Positions 23,973 to 32,804 of a DNA stretch of 64,000 nt are shown here, in pieces (position 1 is the first letter of the stretch; each line of letters opens with the position of its first letter). A program made the position numbers and the translations under genes. This stretch comes from Streptomyces collinus Tu 365. GTDB taxonomy: Bacteria; Actinomycetota; Actinomycetes; Streptomycetales; Streptomycetaceae. Under the pieces are notes generated by a model. The model worked only from the letters and a program-made list of their open reading frames with translations. It ran no database searches and was not told the origin of the DNA. Where the stretch lies: the NCBI RefSeq assembly GCF_000444875.1, contig NC_021985.1:6282170-6346169 (forward strand). The letters run 5' to 3'.

Positions 23973-25555
23973 CCGGCACGCACCAGACCCTCGCACTGTT
24001 GCTGTTCAGCCTGTTCGTGGCCGTCACGCTGGGGATCACGACCTGGGTGAGCCGCAGGCGGCACGGCTCGGCCGAGGAGTTCTACGCGGGGGGCCGGCTC
24101 TTCTCCCCGATGGAGAACGGGTTTGCCATCGCGGGCGACTACATGTCCGCCGCCTCCTTCCTCGGGGTCACCGGGCTCATCGCGCTGTACGGCTACGACG
24201 GGATGCTGTACGTGGTGGGCTTCCTCGTGGCCTGGCTGGTCGTGCTGCTCCTGGTGGCGGAACTGGTTCGCAACTGCGGGCGGTTCACCCTGGCCGACGT
24301 GATCGCCGCGCGGATGAGCGAGCGGCCGGTGCGGATCGCGGCGGGAACCTCCTCGGTCACCGTGTCCGTTCTGTACCTGGTGGCGCAGATGGTGGGCGCG
24401 GGCAGCCTGGTGGCGCTGCTGCTGGGGCGGACCAGCGGCGCGGCCCAGGCGTGGGCCGTCATCGGGGTCGGCGCCCTGATGGTGATCTACGTGTCGCTCG
24501 GGGGCATGCGGGCCACCACCTGGATCCAGATCGTGAAGGCGGTGCTGCTGCTGAGCGGGACGGCGGCGCTGACCGTGCTGGTGCTGGTGCGCTTCCACGG
24601 CGACTTCGACCGGTTGCTGCTCACGGCCGCGGAGCGCAGCGGCCATGGGAAGGCGTTCCTGGCTCCGGGGCTGAAGTACGGCGGGAACTGGACCGCGCGC
24701 ATCGACTTCATCAGCCTGGGGCTCGCGCTGGTGCTGGGCACGGCGGGGCTGCCGCACATCCTGTCCCGCTTCTACACCGTGCCGACCGCGCGGGCGGCAC
24801 GCCGTTCGACGGTGTGGTCCATCGGGCTCATCGGCGGCTTCTACCTGATGACGATCGTCCTCGGCTTCGGGGCCGCGGCTGTCGTCGGACCGGATGCGCT
24901 GGTCCCGTCGAACGGGAACACGGCGATGCCTCTCCTCGCCCTCGACCTGGGCGGCGGTGCCGGCTCGACCGGCGGGACGGTGCTGTTCGCGGTCGTCGCC
25001 GCCGTCGCCTTCGCCACGATCCTCGCGGTCGTCGCCGGGATCACGCTCGCCTCCTCCGCCTCGGTGGCGCACGACCTCTACGCGTCGCTGCGCCGGTCGC
25101 ACGGCAAGGCGCGCAGCGAGGTGACCGTGGCGCGCTTCGCGGCGGTCGGTATCGGTGTCGTGGCGATCGCGCTCGGCCTGCTGGCCCGCGATCTCAACGT
25201 CGCCTTCCTGGTGGGCCTCGCCTTCGCCGTGGCGGCGTCGGCGAACCTGCCGGTGCTGCTGTACTCGCTGTTCTGGCGCTCCTTCACGACGCGCGGCGCG
25301 GTGTGGGCCGTGTACGGGGGACTGGTCCCGGCGCTCGGGCTCGTGCTGCTGTCCCCGGTGGTCTCGGGCAGCCCGGGATCCCTGTTCCCGGACGTCGACT
25401 TCCAGTACTTCCCGCTGCAGAACCCGGGCATCGTCTCCATCCCGCTCGGCTTCGTCGCGGGCTGGCTGGGCACGGTCACCTCGGACGAGGTCGGGGACGA
25501 GGCGAAGTACGCCGAGACCGAGGTGCGGTCGCTGACGGGCGCGGGAGCCGTCTGA
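23969..25555 (+). CDS. Sodium:solute symporter (ActP/MctC-like monocarboxylate transporter)
   Basis: 528 residues, about 13 TM helices. SSS family: EEFYAGGRLFSPMENGFAIAGDYMSAASFLG in the first part is characteristic of acetate/pyruvate symporters (ActP, MctC). AGLPHILSRFYTVP and the later GITLASSASVAHDLYASL are further family blocks. The coupled DUF485 gene supports a short-chain monocarboxylate substrate such as acetate, pyruvate or propionate; the exact one cannot be read from sequence. It is convergent with the response regulator gene at 25607. Confidence 0.92.
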   Translation: MTGTHQTLALLLFSLFVAVTLGITTWVSRRRHGSAEEFYAGGRLFSPMENGFAIAGDYMSAASFLGVTGLIALYGYDGMLYVVGFLVAWLVVLLLVAELVRNCGRFTLADVIAARMSERPVRIAAGTSSVTVSVLYLVAQMVGAGSLVALLLGRTSGAAQAWAVIGVGALMVIYVSLGGMRATTWIQIVKAVLLLSGTAALTVLVLVRFHGDFDRLLLTAAERSGHGKAFLAPGLKYGGNWTARIDFISLGLALVLGTAGLPHILSRFYTVPTARAARRSTVWSIGLIGGFYLMTIVLGFGAAAVVGPDALVPSNGNTAMPLLALDLGGGAGSTGGTVLFAVVAAVAFATILAVVAGITLASSASVAHDLYASLRRSHGKARSEVTVARFAAVGIGVVAIALGLLARDLNVAFLVGLAFAVAASANLPVLLYSLFWRSFTTRGAVWAVYGGLVPALGLVLLSPVVSGSPGSLFPDVDFQYFPLQNPGIVSIPLGFVAGWLGTVTSDEVGDEAKYAETEVRSLTGAGAV

Positions 25556-25606
25556 GCCGCCCGGCCGTCCCCTGACGTGCCCGGCCGCCGCGGGCCTGCG
25601 GCCGTG

Positions 25607-26299
25607 TCACGGCGCCACCCACGCGTAACGGTGCTCGGGGCGGCCGGTGTCGCCGTACTTCAGGGAGAGGCGGAGGCGGCCCGCCTGCTCCAGGTGCCGG
25701 AGGTAGCGCTGGGCGGTGGAGCGGCTGAGGCCGGTCCTGCTGGCCACCTCGTGGGCCGACAGCGGGTGTTCCGCGTGGTGGAGCACTCCGCAGATGAGGT
25801 CGGAGGTGGGCTCCGTGTGGCCGCTGGGCAGACCGGGGGCCGACGGCGCGGGGGAGGTGCGCAGGGCGCCGAAGATCCGGTCGACCTGCTCCTGTCCGGT
25901 CAGACCCCGGCCGCCCACCCGGTCCACGGTGCGGCGCAGCGCCGCGTAGGAGTCCAGGCGGGTGCGCAGGGCGGCGAAGGTGAAGGGTTTGACCAGGTAG
26001 TGCAGGGCGCCCAGGCGCATCGCCCGCTGCACGGTCGTCACGTCGCTTGCCGCAGTGATCATGATGACGTCGGTGCCGTGGCCCTGTTCGCGCATGCGGT
26101 GGACGAGTTCCAGGCCGGTCTCGTCCGGCAGGTAATGGTCGAGCAGAACGAGGTCGACGGCGCCGCGTTCGACGGTGGCCAGCGCCTGGGCGGCGCTGTG
26201 CGCGCGGGCGGTCACCCGGAAGCCGGGAACCTTGCCCACGTATTTTGCGTTTATCTCTGCGACGCGGAAGTCGTCGTCCACGACCAGGACGTCAATCAT
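25607..26299 (-). CDS. CitB/DcuR-type response regulator without adjacent kinase
   Basis: 230 residues. Receiver domain: acidic pocket DDD (8-10), phospho-acceptor Asp54 in LLDHYLPDE, TAA at the Thr site and Lys in LVKPF. C-terminal DNA-binding domain with HTH LSAHEVASRTGLSRSTAQRYLRHLEQ, then GRPEHRYAW, as in CitB/DcuR/MalR regulators. It closely resembles the regulator at 29345-30025. No kinase gene is next to it. It diverges from the ABC operon, and the shared intergenic region carries direct repeats that may be its sites. GGAGAGG precedes ATG 26299. Confidence 0.92.
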   Translation of the reverse strand: MIDVLVVDDDFRVAEINAKYVGKVPGFRVTARAHSAAQALATVERGAVDLVLLDHYLPDETGLELVHRMREQGHGTDVIMITAASDVTTVQRAMRLGALHYLVKPFTFAALRTRLDSYAALRRTVDRVGGRGLTGQEQVDRIFGALRTSPAPSAPGLPSGHTEPTSDLICGVLHHAEHPLSAHEVASRTGLSRSTAQRYLRHLEQAGRLRLSLKYGDTGRPEHRYAWVAP

Positions 26300-26360
26300 C
26301 AGGCCTCTCCTTCAAGGCCGGCGAGCGTTAAGCCCGTGTTACGTGCTCCGCAGTTGTAGC

Positions 26361-26398
26361 GCGAGCAAAATGAGCACAACAGGTGGTTGCGAGCAAAA
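26361..26398. promoter_or_regulatory. Direct repeats GCGAGCAAAA, candidate response-regulator operator
   Basis: Two exact copies of GCGAGCAAAA (26361-26370 and 26389-26398), 28 bases apart start to start, lie between the divergent regulator and ABC operon. A related GAGCACAA (26372-26379) and an inverted TTGCGCTC (26405-26412) surround them. Direct repeats are typical of CitB-type binding sites. Confidence 0.5.
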
Positions 26399-26457
26399 GA
26401 ACGGCTTGCGCTCACAAGACTGCTGCTGTGGCCGGGGCCACACCTACCGTCCCGGCC

Positions 26458-27273
26458 ATGAGCGCAGACACCAGCCCCGCCATCGAGCTACGGGGCGCGA
26501 GCAAGACCTTCAGGACCCCGTCGGGGGGTCTGCACACGGCTGTCCGGAATCTCGACCTCACCGTGCGGCGCGGGGAGTTCGTGGCCGTCGTCGGACCGAC
26601 CGGCTGTGGAAAGTCCACCACGCTGACCCTGGTCAGCGGCCTGGAGGAGCCCACCGAGGGCGAGGTGCTGGTGGCCGGCGAGCCGGTCGACGGCGTCGGC
26701 GGCAAGGTCGGGTTCGTCTTCCAGCAGGACGCCACCTTCCCCTGGCGGACGGTTCTGTCCAACGTGATGGCCGGCCCCCGCTTCCGGGGCGTGCCCAAGG
26801 CCGAGGCCAAGGAGAAGGCCCGCGAGTGGCTCGCCCGGGTCGGCCTCGCGGCGTTCGAGGACCGCTACCCGCACCAGCTCTCCGGTGGGCAGCGCAAGCG
26901 CGTCGCCCTCGCCGCCACCTTCGTCAACGACCCCGAGATCCTGCTGATGGACGAGCCGTTCTCGGCGCTCGACGTGCAGACCCGGGCGCTGATGTCGGAC
27001 GAGCTGCTGGAACTGTGGGAGGGCACCGGCGCCTCCGTCGTCTTCGTCACCCACGACCTGGAGGAGTCCATCGCACTGGCCGACAAGGTCGTCGTGATGA
27101 CCGCCGGGCCGGCGACGGTCAAGCAGGTCTTCGAGATCGACCTGCCCCGGCCGCGCAAGGTCGAGGCGGTGCGCCTGGAACCGCGGTTCATCGAGATCTA
27201 CCGCGAGATCTGGGAGTCCCTGGGCGAAGAGGTCCGCATCACCCGCGAGAGGGGCGCCGCCAATGTCGCCTGA
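26458..27273 (+). CDS. ABC transporter ATPase (SsuB/TauB type)
   Basis: 271 residues. ATPase of an importer for sulfonate-, nitrate- or NMT1-like substrates: Walker A GPTGCGKST, Q-loop FVFQQDATFPWRTVLSNV (the PW pair is typical of the Ssu/Tau/Nit group), signature LSGGQRKRVALA, Walker B ILLMDEPFSALD, and H-loop VFVTHDLEESIALADKVVVM. It is the first gene of an operon followed by the permease (13 bases) and the lipoprotein (about 110 bases). ATG 26458 lacks a clear ribosome-binding site. Confidence 0.94.
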   Translation: MSADTSPAIELRGASKTFRTPSGGLHTAVRNLDLTVRRGEFVAVVGPTGCGKSTTLTLVSGLEEPTEGEVLVAGEPVDGVGGKVGFVFQQDATFPWRTVLSNVMAGPRFRGVPKAEAKEKAREWLARVGLAAFEDRYPHQLSGGQRKRVALAATFVNDPEILLMDEPFSALDVQTRALMSDELLELWEGTGASVVFVTHDLEESIALADKVVVMTAGPATVKQVFEIDLPRPRKVEAVRLEPRFIEIYREIWESLGEEVRITRERGAANVA

Positions 27274-27285
27274 GGTCATCAGCAC

Positions 27286-28125
27286 GTGGTCGTCGACACG
27301 GTGAAGGCTCCGGACCGAGCGCAGTCGCGGGCCCAGGCCGCCCGCAGGCGCAAGGTGGTGGTCAACGCCGCGCGCGTGGTGCTCCTGGTGGCCGTGCTCG
27401 GCCTGTGGGAGGCGCTGTCGCGGGCGGAGGTCATCGATCCGTTCAACTTCTCGATGCCCTCGAAGATCTGGGACCAGATCAGCACCTGGGTGATGCACGG
27501 GACGGCGCAGGGCTCGCTGGGCGAGCAGATCTGGGCCACGCTGCAGGAGGCCCTGCTCGGCTGGGGCTTCGGTGTCGTCGCCGGTGTGATCTGCGGTATC
27601 GCGCTGGGCCGGATCGCCTTCCTCGCCGATGTCCTCGGCCCCTACATCAAGGTGCTCAACTCCATTCCCCGGATCGTCCTGGCCCCGATCTTCGTGATCT
27701 GGTTCGGTCTCGGTCCCGCCTCCAAGATCGCGTCGGCCGTGGTGCTGGTGTTCTTCCCGGTGTTCTTCAACGCCTTCCAGGGCGCCCGTGAGGTCGACCG
27801 CAACCTGGTCTCCAACGCCCGGATCCTCGGTGCGAGCGATCGCCGCGTGACGCTTCAGGTGGTCATTCCGTCGGCGACGTCCTGGATCTTCACCAGCCTC
27901 CACGTCAGCTTCGGCTTCGCGCTCATCGGCGCCATCGTCGGTGAGTACATCGGCGCCACCAAGGGCATCGGCCTGCTCGTCGCCCAGTCCCAGGGCACCT
28001 TCAACGCCGCGGGCGTCTACGCCGCGATGGTCATCCTCGCGGCCGTCGCTCTGGTCGCCGAGGGCCTGCTGACCTTCGCCGAGCACCGCATCTTCCGCTG
28101 GAAGCCGGCCAACTCCGGCAGCTGA
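27286..28125 (+). CDS. ABC transporter permease (SsuC/TauC type)
   Basis: 279 residues, about six TM helices. BPD_transp_1 domain with the coupling-loop block EVDRNLVSNARILGASDRRVTLQVVIPSA and the family stretch LGPYIKVLNSIPRIVLAPIFVIWFGLG. It partners the ATPase 13 bases upstream and the lipoprotein downstream. GTG 27286 was chosen, ten bases after GAGG. A slightly different start within a few codons cannot be excluded. Confidence 0.93.
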   Translation: MVVDTVKAPDRAQSRAQAARRRKVVVNAARVVLLVAVLGLWEALSRAEVIDPFNFSMPSKIWDQISTWVMHGTAQGSLGEQIWATLQEALLGWGFGVVAGVICGIALGRIAFLADVLGPYIKVLNSIPRIVLAPIFVIWFGLGPASKIASAVVLVFFPVFFNAFQGAREVDRNLVSNARILGASDRRVTLQVVIPSATSWIFTSLHVSFGFALIGAIVGEYIGATKGIGLLVAQSQGTFNAAGVYAAMVILAAVALVAEGLLTFAEHRIFRWKPANSGS

Positions 28126-28233
28126 GCCCGGCCCGTCCGGCCCCGCCCGGGAGCCGGGGGCTCCCCGCCGTCCCGTCATCCGCACCACCCCGTCCCCACC
28201 CGCACCGCCATCTCACAAGGACGTGAACCCGCC

Positions 28234-29292
28234 ATGCGCAAGACCGCCAGATACGCCTCGCTCGCCGTCTCCGGCCTGCTCGCCCTCACCTCGCTCACCG
28301 CCTGTGCCAACGACGCGTCGAGCAGCACCGCCGCCGGTTCCGGCAGCAAGGGCGGCGGCAAGGGGACGAAGGTCAAGATCATGGTCGGTGGCCTGGACAA
28401 GGTCATCTACATGCCGGCGATGCTGACCCAGCGGCTCGGGTACTTCGACGCCGAGGGCCTCGACGTGGAACTCCTCAGCGAGCCCGCCGGCGTCCAGGCC
28501 GAGACCGCGCTCGTCTCCGGCCAGGTCCAGGGCGCCGTCGGCTTCTACGACCACACCCTCGACCTGCAGACGAAGGGCAAGTCCGTCGAGTCCGTCGTGC
28601 AGTTCTCGCACGCTCCCGGCGAGGTGGAGGTCGTCTCGGCCAAGAAGGCGGGCGACATCCGCTCGCCGAAGGACTTCAAGGGCAAGAAGCTCGGCATCAC
28701 CGGCCTCGGCTCCTCCACCGACTTCCTCACCAAGTACCTCGCCGTCAAGAACGGTGTGCAGGTGAGCGAGTTCAGCCCGGTCGCCGTCGGCGCGGGGCCG
28801 ACGTTCATCTCGGCGCTGCAGCAGGGCTCGATCGACGCCGGTATGACGACGGACCCGACCGTCGCGACCATCCTGGACAAGAAGGCCGGCAAGATCCTCC
28901 TCGACATGCGCACCCCCGAGGGTTCGCGGGAGGCGCTGGGCGGCCCGTACCCGTCGTCGAGCCTGTACATGCAGACGGACTGGGTCAACGGGCACAAGGA
29001 CACCGTCCAGAAGCTGACCAACGCGTTCGTCAAGACGCTCAAGTGGATGTCCACCCACAGCGCCGACGAGATCGCGGCCAAGATGCCCGCCGACTACTCC
29101 CAGGGAAACAAGAAGCTCTACGCCGAGGCGATCAAGGCCACGCTGCCGATGTTCACCAAGGACGGCGTCATGCCTACGAACGGTCCCGAGACCGTCGAGA
29201 AGGTCCTCAAGGCGTTCAACCCGAACATCAAGAACGCCAAGGTGGACCTGAGCAAGACCTACACGACCGAGTTCGTCGACGCCGCCAAGTAG
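28234..29292 (+). CDS. ABC transporter substrate-binding lipoprotein (NMT1/SsuA-like)
   Basis: 352 residues. Signal peptide with lipobox LTAC, so Cys24 is lipidated, followed by a Ser/Gly-rich spacer and a type II periplasmic-binding fold (VGGLDKVIYMPAMLTQRLGYFDAEGLDVEL, LVSGQVQGAVGFYDHTL, DFKGKKLGITGLGSSTDFL). This matches the NMT1/THI5-like and SsuA-like group, which bind sulfonates, nitrate, pyrimidines or aromatic acids. The ligand is not determined. AAGGACGTG precedes ATG 28234. The operon ends with a hairpin at 29307-29324. Confidence 0.92.
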   Translation: MRKTARYASLAVSGLLALTSLTACANDASSSTAAGSGSKGGGKGTKVKIMVGGLDKVIYMPAMLTQRLGYFDAEGLDVELLSEPAGVQAETALVSGQVQGAVGFYDHTLDLQTKGKSVESVVQFSHAPGEVEVVSAKKAGDIRSPKDFKGKKLGITGLGSSTDFLTKYLAVKNGVQVSEFSPVAVGAGPTFISALQQGSIDAGMTTDPTVATILDKKAGKILLDMRTPEGSREALGGPYPSSSLYMQTDWVNGHKDTVQKLTNAFVKTLKWMSTHSADEIAAKMPADYSQGNKKLYAEAIKATLPMFTKDGVMPTNGPETVEKVLKAFNPNIKNAKVDLSKTYTTEFVDAAK

Positions 29293-29306
29293 GTACGGCG
29301 AGGAAG

Positions 29307-29324
29307 GCCGGACGCGGGTCCGGC
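29307..29324. terminator. Hairpin between the ABC operon and the convergent regulator gene
   Basis: GCCGGAC and GTCCGGC form a 7-bp stem with a 4-base loop, 14 bases after the lipoprotein stop and 20 bases before the end of the convergent response regulator gene. Confidence 0.5.
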
Positions 29325-29344
29325 AGGCAGCGCACGGCTTACGC

Positions 29345-30025
29345 TCAGACGCGGGCCGCCCACACGTAACGGTGTTCCGGGCGGCCCGCGTCGCCGTACC
29401 TGAGGCTCAGCCGGGCCCGTCCGGTGCGCTCCAGGAGCTTGAGGTAGCGCTGGGCCGTCTGCCGGCTCAACCCGGTCCGCTCGGCGATCTCCTGGGCGGA
29501 CAACGGCCCGTCCGCGCCCGTCAGGGACCGGCGCACCAGATCGGCGGTGGTGGGGGAGTGCCCCTTGGGCAGTCCCGGCGCCGTCGGCGCGGAGAGGGCG
29601 GCGAAGATGCGGTCCACCTCCGCCTGTTCGGCCTCGCCGCCGCCGTCCAGGGTGCGGCGCAGCTCGGCGTACGCCTCCAGCCTGCCCCGCAGCCCGCTGA
29701 AGGCGAACGGCTTGACCAGGTACTGCAGGGCGCCGTGCCGCATGGCCGCCTGGACGGTCGACACGTCCCGGGCGGCCGTCACCATGATCACGTCGGTCTG
29801 GTGGCCCCGCCGGCGCATCTCCCGCACGACGCCGATCCCGGTGTCGTCGGGCAGGTAGTGGTCCAGGAGGACCAGGTCGAGCCGCGGCAGCGTCTCCAGC
29901 AGGCACAGCGCCCCCGTGGCGGTGTGCGCCTGTCCGGCCACCCGGAAGCCGGGGACCTTCTCGACGTAGGCGGCGTTGACCCGGGCGACCCGCACGTCGT
30001 CGTCCACCACCAGGACCTCGATCAT
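29345..30025 (-). CDS. CitB/DcuR-type response regulator, partner of the 30022 kinase
   Basis: 226 residues. Acidic pocket DDD (8-10), phospho-acceptor Asp55 in LLDHYLPDD, Lys in LVKPF. C-terminal HTH LSAQEIAERTGLSRQTAQRYLKLLER followed by GRPEHRYVW. It overlaps the kinase gene by four bases (ATGA), so it is the cognate regulator. It is strikingly similar to the regulator at 25607-26299 throughout, including the linker motif APGLPKGH / APGLPSGH, so one probably arose by duplication. The two regulator genes bracket the ABC operon. Confidence 0.95.
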   Translation of the reverse strand: MIEVLVVDDDVRVARVNAAYVEKVPGFRVAGQAHTATGALCLLETLPRLDLVLLDHYLPDDTGIGVVREMRRRGHQTDVIMVTAARDVSTVQAAMRHGALQYLVKPFAFSGLRGRLEAYAELRRTLDGGGEAEQAEVDRIFAALSAPTAPGLPKGHSPTTADLVRRSLTGADGPLSAQEIAERTGLSRQTAQRYLKLLERTGRARLSLRYGDAGRPEHRYVWAARV

Positions 30026-31683
30026 CGTGCCTCCTCCTCGGCGGCGGGGACGTCCACCGGAGCCTCGTCCACCGCCTCGGTCAGCGCCTCCGGCAGCACG
30101 ACGGTGAACTCCGCGCCCCCGCCGGCGGCGGCACCCACCGTGGCGCCGCCGCCCTGCCGTTCGGCGAGCCGGCGCACCAGGGAAAGGCCCAGGCCGCGCT
30201 TGCCGTGCGCGGGCGGCTTCTTGGTGGACCACCCCTCGGTGAACACGAGTTCGCGCTGGTCCTCTGGTATCCCGGGCCCGGTGTCACGTACGCGCAGGAC
30301 GGCCGTACGGCCCTCGGTGCGCAACTCGACCTCCACGCGCGCGTGCGGGGTGCCCGCGACCGCGTCGAGCGCGTTGTCCACGAGGTTGCCGACGACCGTG
30401 ACCAGCCCCCGGGGATCGACCAGCCGGTCCGGGAGCCAGGTGTCCTCCGACACCCACAGGGCGACCGCGCGTTCGGCCGCGACCGTCGCCTTGCCGACCA
30501 GCAGGGCGGCGAGCAGCGGGTCCTGGATCTTCTCGGTGACCTGTTCGGCGGTGGCCCGGTGGTCCCCGACGACCTCGCCGACGAACTCCACGGCGTCGTC
30601 GTACATCTCCAGCTCCAGCAGGCCGAGCAGGGTGTGCATCCGGTTGGCGTGCTCGTGGTCCTGCGCCCGCAGGGCGTCGATCAGGCCCCGCGTGGAGTCG
30701 AGTTCGCGGCCCAGCCGCTCCAGCTCGGTGCGGTCGCGCAGGGTGGCCACGGCACCGCCGTCGTCCGTGGGCATGCGGTTGGCGACCAGGACGCGCTGGC
30801 CGCGCACGGTCAGCAGGTCGGTACCGGTCACCCGGCCGGCCAGGACGTCCGTCGTGCGGCCCGCGCCCAGGGCCTCGTCGGGGGACTTGCCGATGGCCTC
30901 GTCGCCGATCCCCAGCAGCCGCCGCGCCTCGTCGTTGAGCAGGCGGACACGGCCGCCCCGGTCGAGCGCGACCACGCCCTCCCGGATGCCGTGCAGCATC
31001 GCCTCGCGCTCCGAGAGCAGGGCCGAGATGTCGGAGAAGGCCAGGTCGCGGGTCTGCCGCTGGACCCGGCGGGAGATCAGCCAGGCGGCCAGCGCGCCCA
31101 CCGCGAGGGCGCCGCCGGCGTAGGCGAACAGTCCCGGGATCGCGTGCAGCAGCCGGGCCCGGACGCTGTCGTAGGCGATGCCGACCGACACCGCGCCGAC
31201 GATCCGGTGGTGGGAGTCGTACAGGGGCACCTTGCCGCGTGCCGAGCGGCCCAGGGTGCCCTGGTCGATCTCCATGACCTCCTTGCCGGCGAGGGCGGCG
31301 CGGGGGCTGGTGGAGACGGGGCGGCCGATCTGGCTCGGGGTGGGGTGCGACCAGCGGATCTTCCGCCCATCGAGGACCACGATGTACTCGGCGTCCGTGG
31401 CGTGCCGGATCCGCTCCGCCTCCTGCTGCACGGGGCCGTCGCGCGTCGGCGGGGTGGTCAGGACGCCCTCGGCGATCTGCGGGTCCTGCGCGGTGGTCCG
31501 GGCGATGGCCAGGGCCCGGCTCATCGCCTCCTGGTCGAGCTGTTTGCTCAGCGGGGCCAGGAAGAGTCCGGTCGCGAGCACCGCGACCCCCGCGGCGACC
31601 GCCAGCTGCATCAGCAGCACCTGCGAGAACACCCGCCGGGGCAGTCCCAGGCGCAGGCGGCGAGCGGGGGGCGTGGGACTCAT
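30022..31683 (-). CDS. CitA/DcuS-type sensor histidine kinase
   Basis: 553 residues. TM helix at about 18-44, an extracytoplasmic PAS-like (PDC) domain at about 45-180 with WSHPTPSQIG and RGKVPLYDSHHRIVGAVSVGI, a second TM helix (185-204), a cytoplasmic PAS domain (220-320), then the phospho-acceptor His343 in AQDHEHANRMH. A HATPase_c domain follows (GNLVDNALDAV, VRDTGPGIP, GKRGLGLSLVRRL). This architecture is that of kinases sensing citrate, fumarate, malate or similar acids outside the cell. The ligand is unknown. The two-gene operon kinase-regulator points toward the ABC transporter operon. Confidence 0.94.
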   Translation of the reverse strand: MSPTPPARRLRLGLPRRVFSQVLLMQLAVAAGVAVLATGLFLAPLSKQLDQEAMSRALAIARTTAQDPQIAEGVLTTPPTRDGPVQQEAERIRHATDAEYIVVLDGRKIRWSHPTPSQIGRPVSTSPRAALAGKEVMEIDQGTLGRSARGKVPLYDSHHRIVGAVSVGIAYDSVRARLLHAIPGLFAYAGGALAVGALAAWLISRRVQRQTRDLAFSDISALLSEREAMLHGIREGVVALDRGGRVRLLNDEARRLLGIGDEAIGKSPDEALGAGRTTDVLAGRVTGTDLLTVRGQRVLVANRMPTDDGGAVATLRDRTELERLGRELDSTRGLIDALRAQDHEHANRMHTLLGLLELEMYDDAVEFVGEVVGDHRATAEQVTEKIQDPLLAALLVGKATVAAERAVALWVSEDTWLPDRLVDPRGLVTVVGNLVDNALDAVAGTPHARVEVELRTEGRTAVLRVRDTGPGIPEDQRELVFTEGWSTKKPPAHGKRGLGLSLVRRLAERQGGGATVGAAAGGGAEFTVVLPEALTEAVDEAPVDVPAAEEEAR

Positions 31684-31803
31684 GCCCCCGACGTTACGTG
31701 GGCGGGCGGCGGCGGCCGTAGGGGGTGTGGCACGGATCTCCCGAACTCACCCGGGTCGGCTCCCGCAAGGGGAACCGGCTCACCTCGCCCTGCGGGAACC
31801 GCG

Positions 31804-32745
31804 TCAGCTCGCCATGGCCGTCGTGCGCAGTTCGCGCACCGCGACCACGTCCATCCGGGCCGGTGTCCCGAGCACCGCCGCGCCGCAGCTCTCCTGCCGC
31901 GGCGGCAGGGAAGCCCCCTGGGCCACGGTCACGCGCCAGCGGCGGCCGTCGGTGTGCGCGACGGTGACCTCCCAGCGGTGCGCCCGCTCCTCGGTCCCCA
32001 CGACGCGCAGCGCGCCCGCCCGGTCCTCGCCCGCCACCGAGCGCACGGCCAGCTCGGCCGCCTGGCCGGGGCGTCCCCAGGCGGAGCAGCCGCGGCACGC
32101 CTCCGTCACCACCCGGCCCTCCCGGACGCCGCGCAGGGCCTCCCGGACGGTGTCCGCCTCGACGCGGCCGTACGCGTAGCCGTACGGCAGGACGAGCACG
32201 GTGGGCGAGAAGCGATGACCACCCAGATGCGTGACTTCCCAGACGCCCCGCTCGCCGGCCGCGCTCAGCTCGGTGGCCAGGGGGCGGCCCAGCAGGGCGC
32301 AGCAGCGGTCCCGCTTGCCGTTGGTGCACACGAGGGCGAGCGGGTCGCCCGTGTGCGGCCGGCCGCCGAGGGCCGTGCCGAAGGAACGGTGGTCGCCGGC
32401 GCCGAGGGCCGCGAGGTCCAGGCCGAGCAGCCGGTGCGGGTCGTGCACGGTGGCGCTGTGCAGCCACGCGTTTCCGGGAACGGTGTGGGCCGCGTAAACC
32501 TGCCGGGGCCCGGGGGTGCCGGGGTCCGCGTGCCGGCCGGGGCGCCGGACGAGCGCGACCCGGACGCCGGTTCCCTCTGCGGCCGCCTCCAGGGCACGCC
32601 CCAGCACCGGGTCGAGGTGGCTCGAAGTGAGCGCCTTGGCACCCCACGGGCCCGGCTGTTCCAGCAGCAGCCACGTCGTCGCCGTGACAGCGGTGCCGGA
32701 GACGCGCTCGTCGAGACTCCGGGAGACGGTCGCACACCTACTCAC
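31804..32745 (-). CDS. Sucrase/ferredoxin-like family protein, iron regulated
   Basis: 313 residues of the Suc_Fer-like family, thioredoxin-fold proteins related to [2Fe-2S] ferredoxins. The Cys-containing blocks are VCTNGKRDRCCALLGRPLA, HLGGHRFSPTVLVLPYG and CRGCSAWGRPGQAAELAV. Physiological role undefined, but the gene is preceded by an excellent iron box, so expression in iron starvation under DmdR/IdeR is likely; a role in iron release or electron transfer to siderophores is a reasonable inference. GTG 32745 was chosen because a TAGGCT -10 element ends seven bases upstream, giving a leaderless message. Confidence 0.87.
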   Translation of the reverse strand: MSRCATVSRSLDERVSGTAVTATTWLLLEQPGPWGAKALTSSHLDPVLGRALEAAAEGTGVRVALVRRPGRHADPGTPGPRQVYAAHTVPGNAWLHSATVHDPHRLLGLDLAALGAGDHRSFGTALGGRPHTGDPLALVCTNGKRDRCCALLGRPLATELSAAGERGVWEVTHLGGHRFSPTVLVLPYGYAYGRVEADTVREALRGVREGRVVTEACRGCSAWGRPGQAAELAVRSVAGEDRAGALRVVGTEERAHRWEVTVAHTDGRRWRVTVAQGASLPPRQESCGAAVLGTPARMDVVAVRELRTTAMAS

Positions 32746-32764
32746 AGAGGTGAGCCTAACCTGA
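32746..32764 (-). promoter_or_regulatory. Iron box (DmdR1/IdeR site) over the -10 of the 31804-32745 gene
   Basis: AGAGGTGAGCCTAACCTGA matches the palindromic iron-box consensus TTAGGTTAGGCTAACCTAA at 15 of 19 positions. It covers the TAGGCT -10 hexamer (minus strand of 32753-32758) and ends at the GTG start codon, so an iron-loaded repressor bound here would block transcription. Confidence 0.8.
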
Positions 32765-32804
32765 CTCCGCACAGGGTGACTTCCGGCCGCCCCCGTTGCG
32801 TGTC

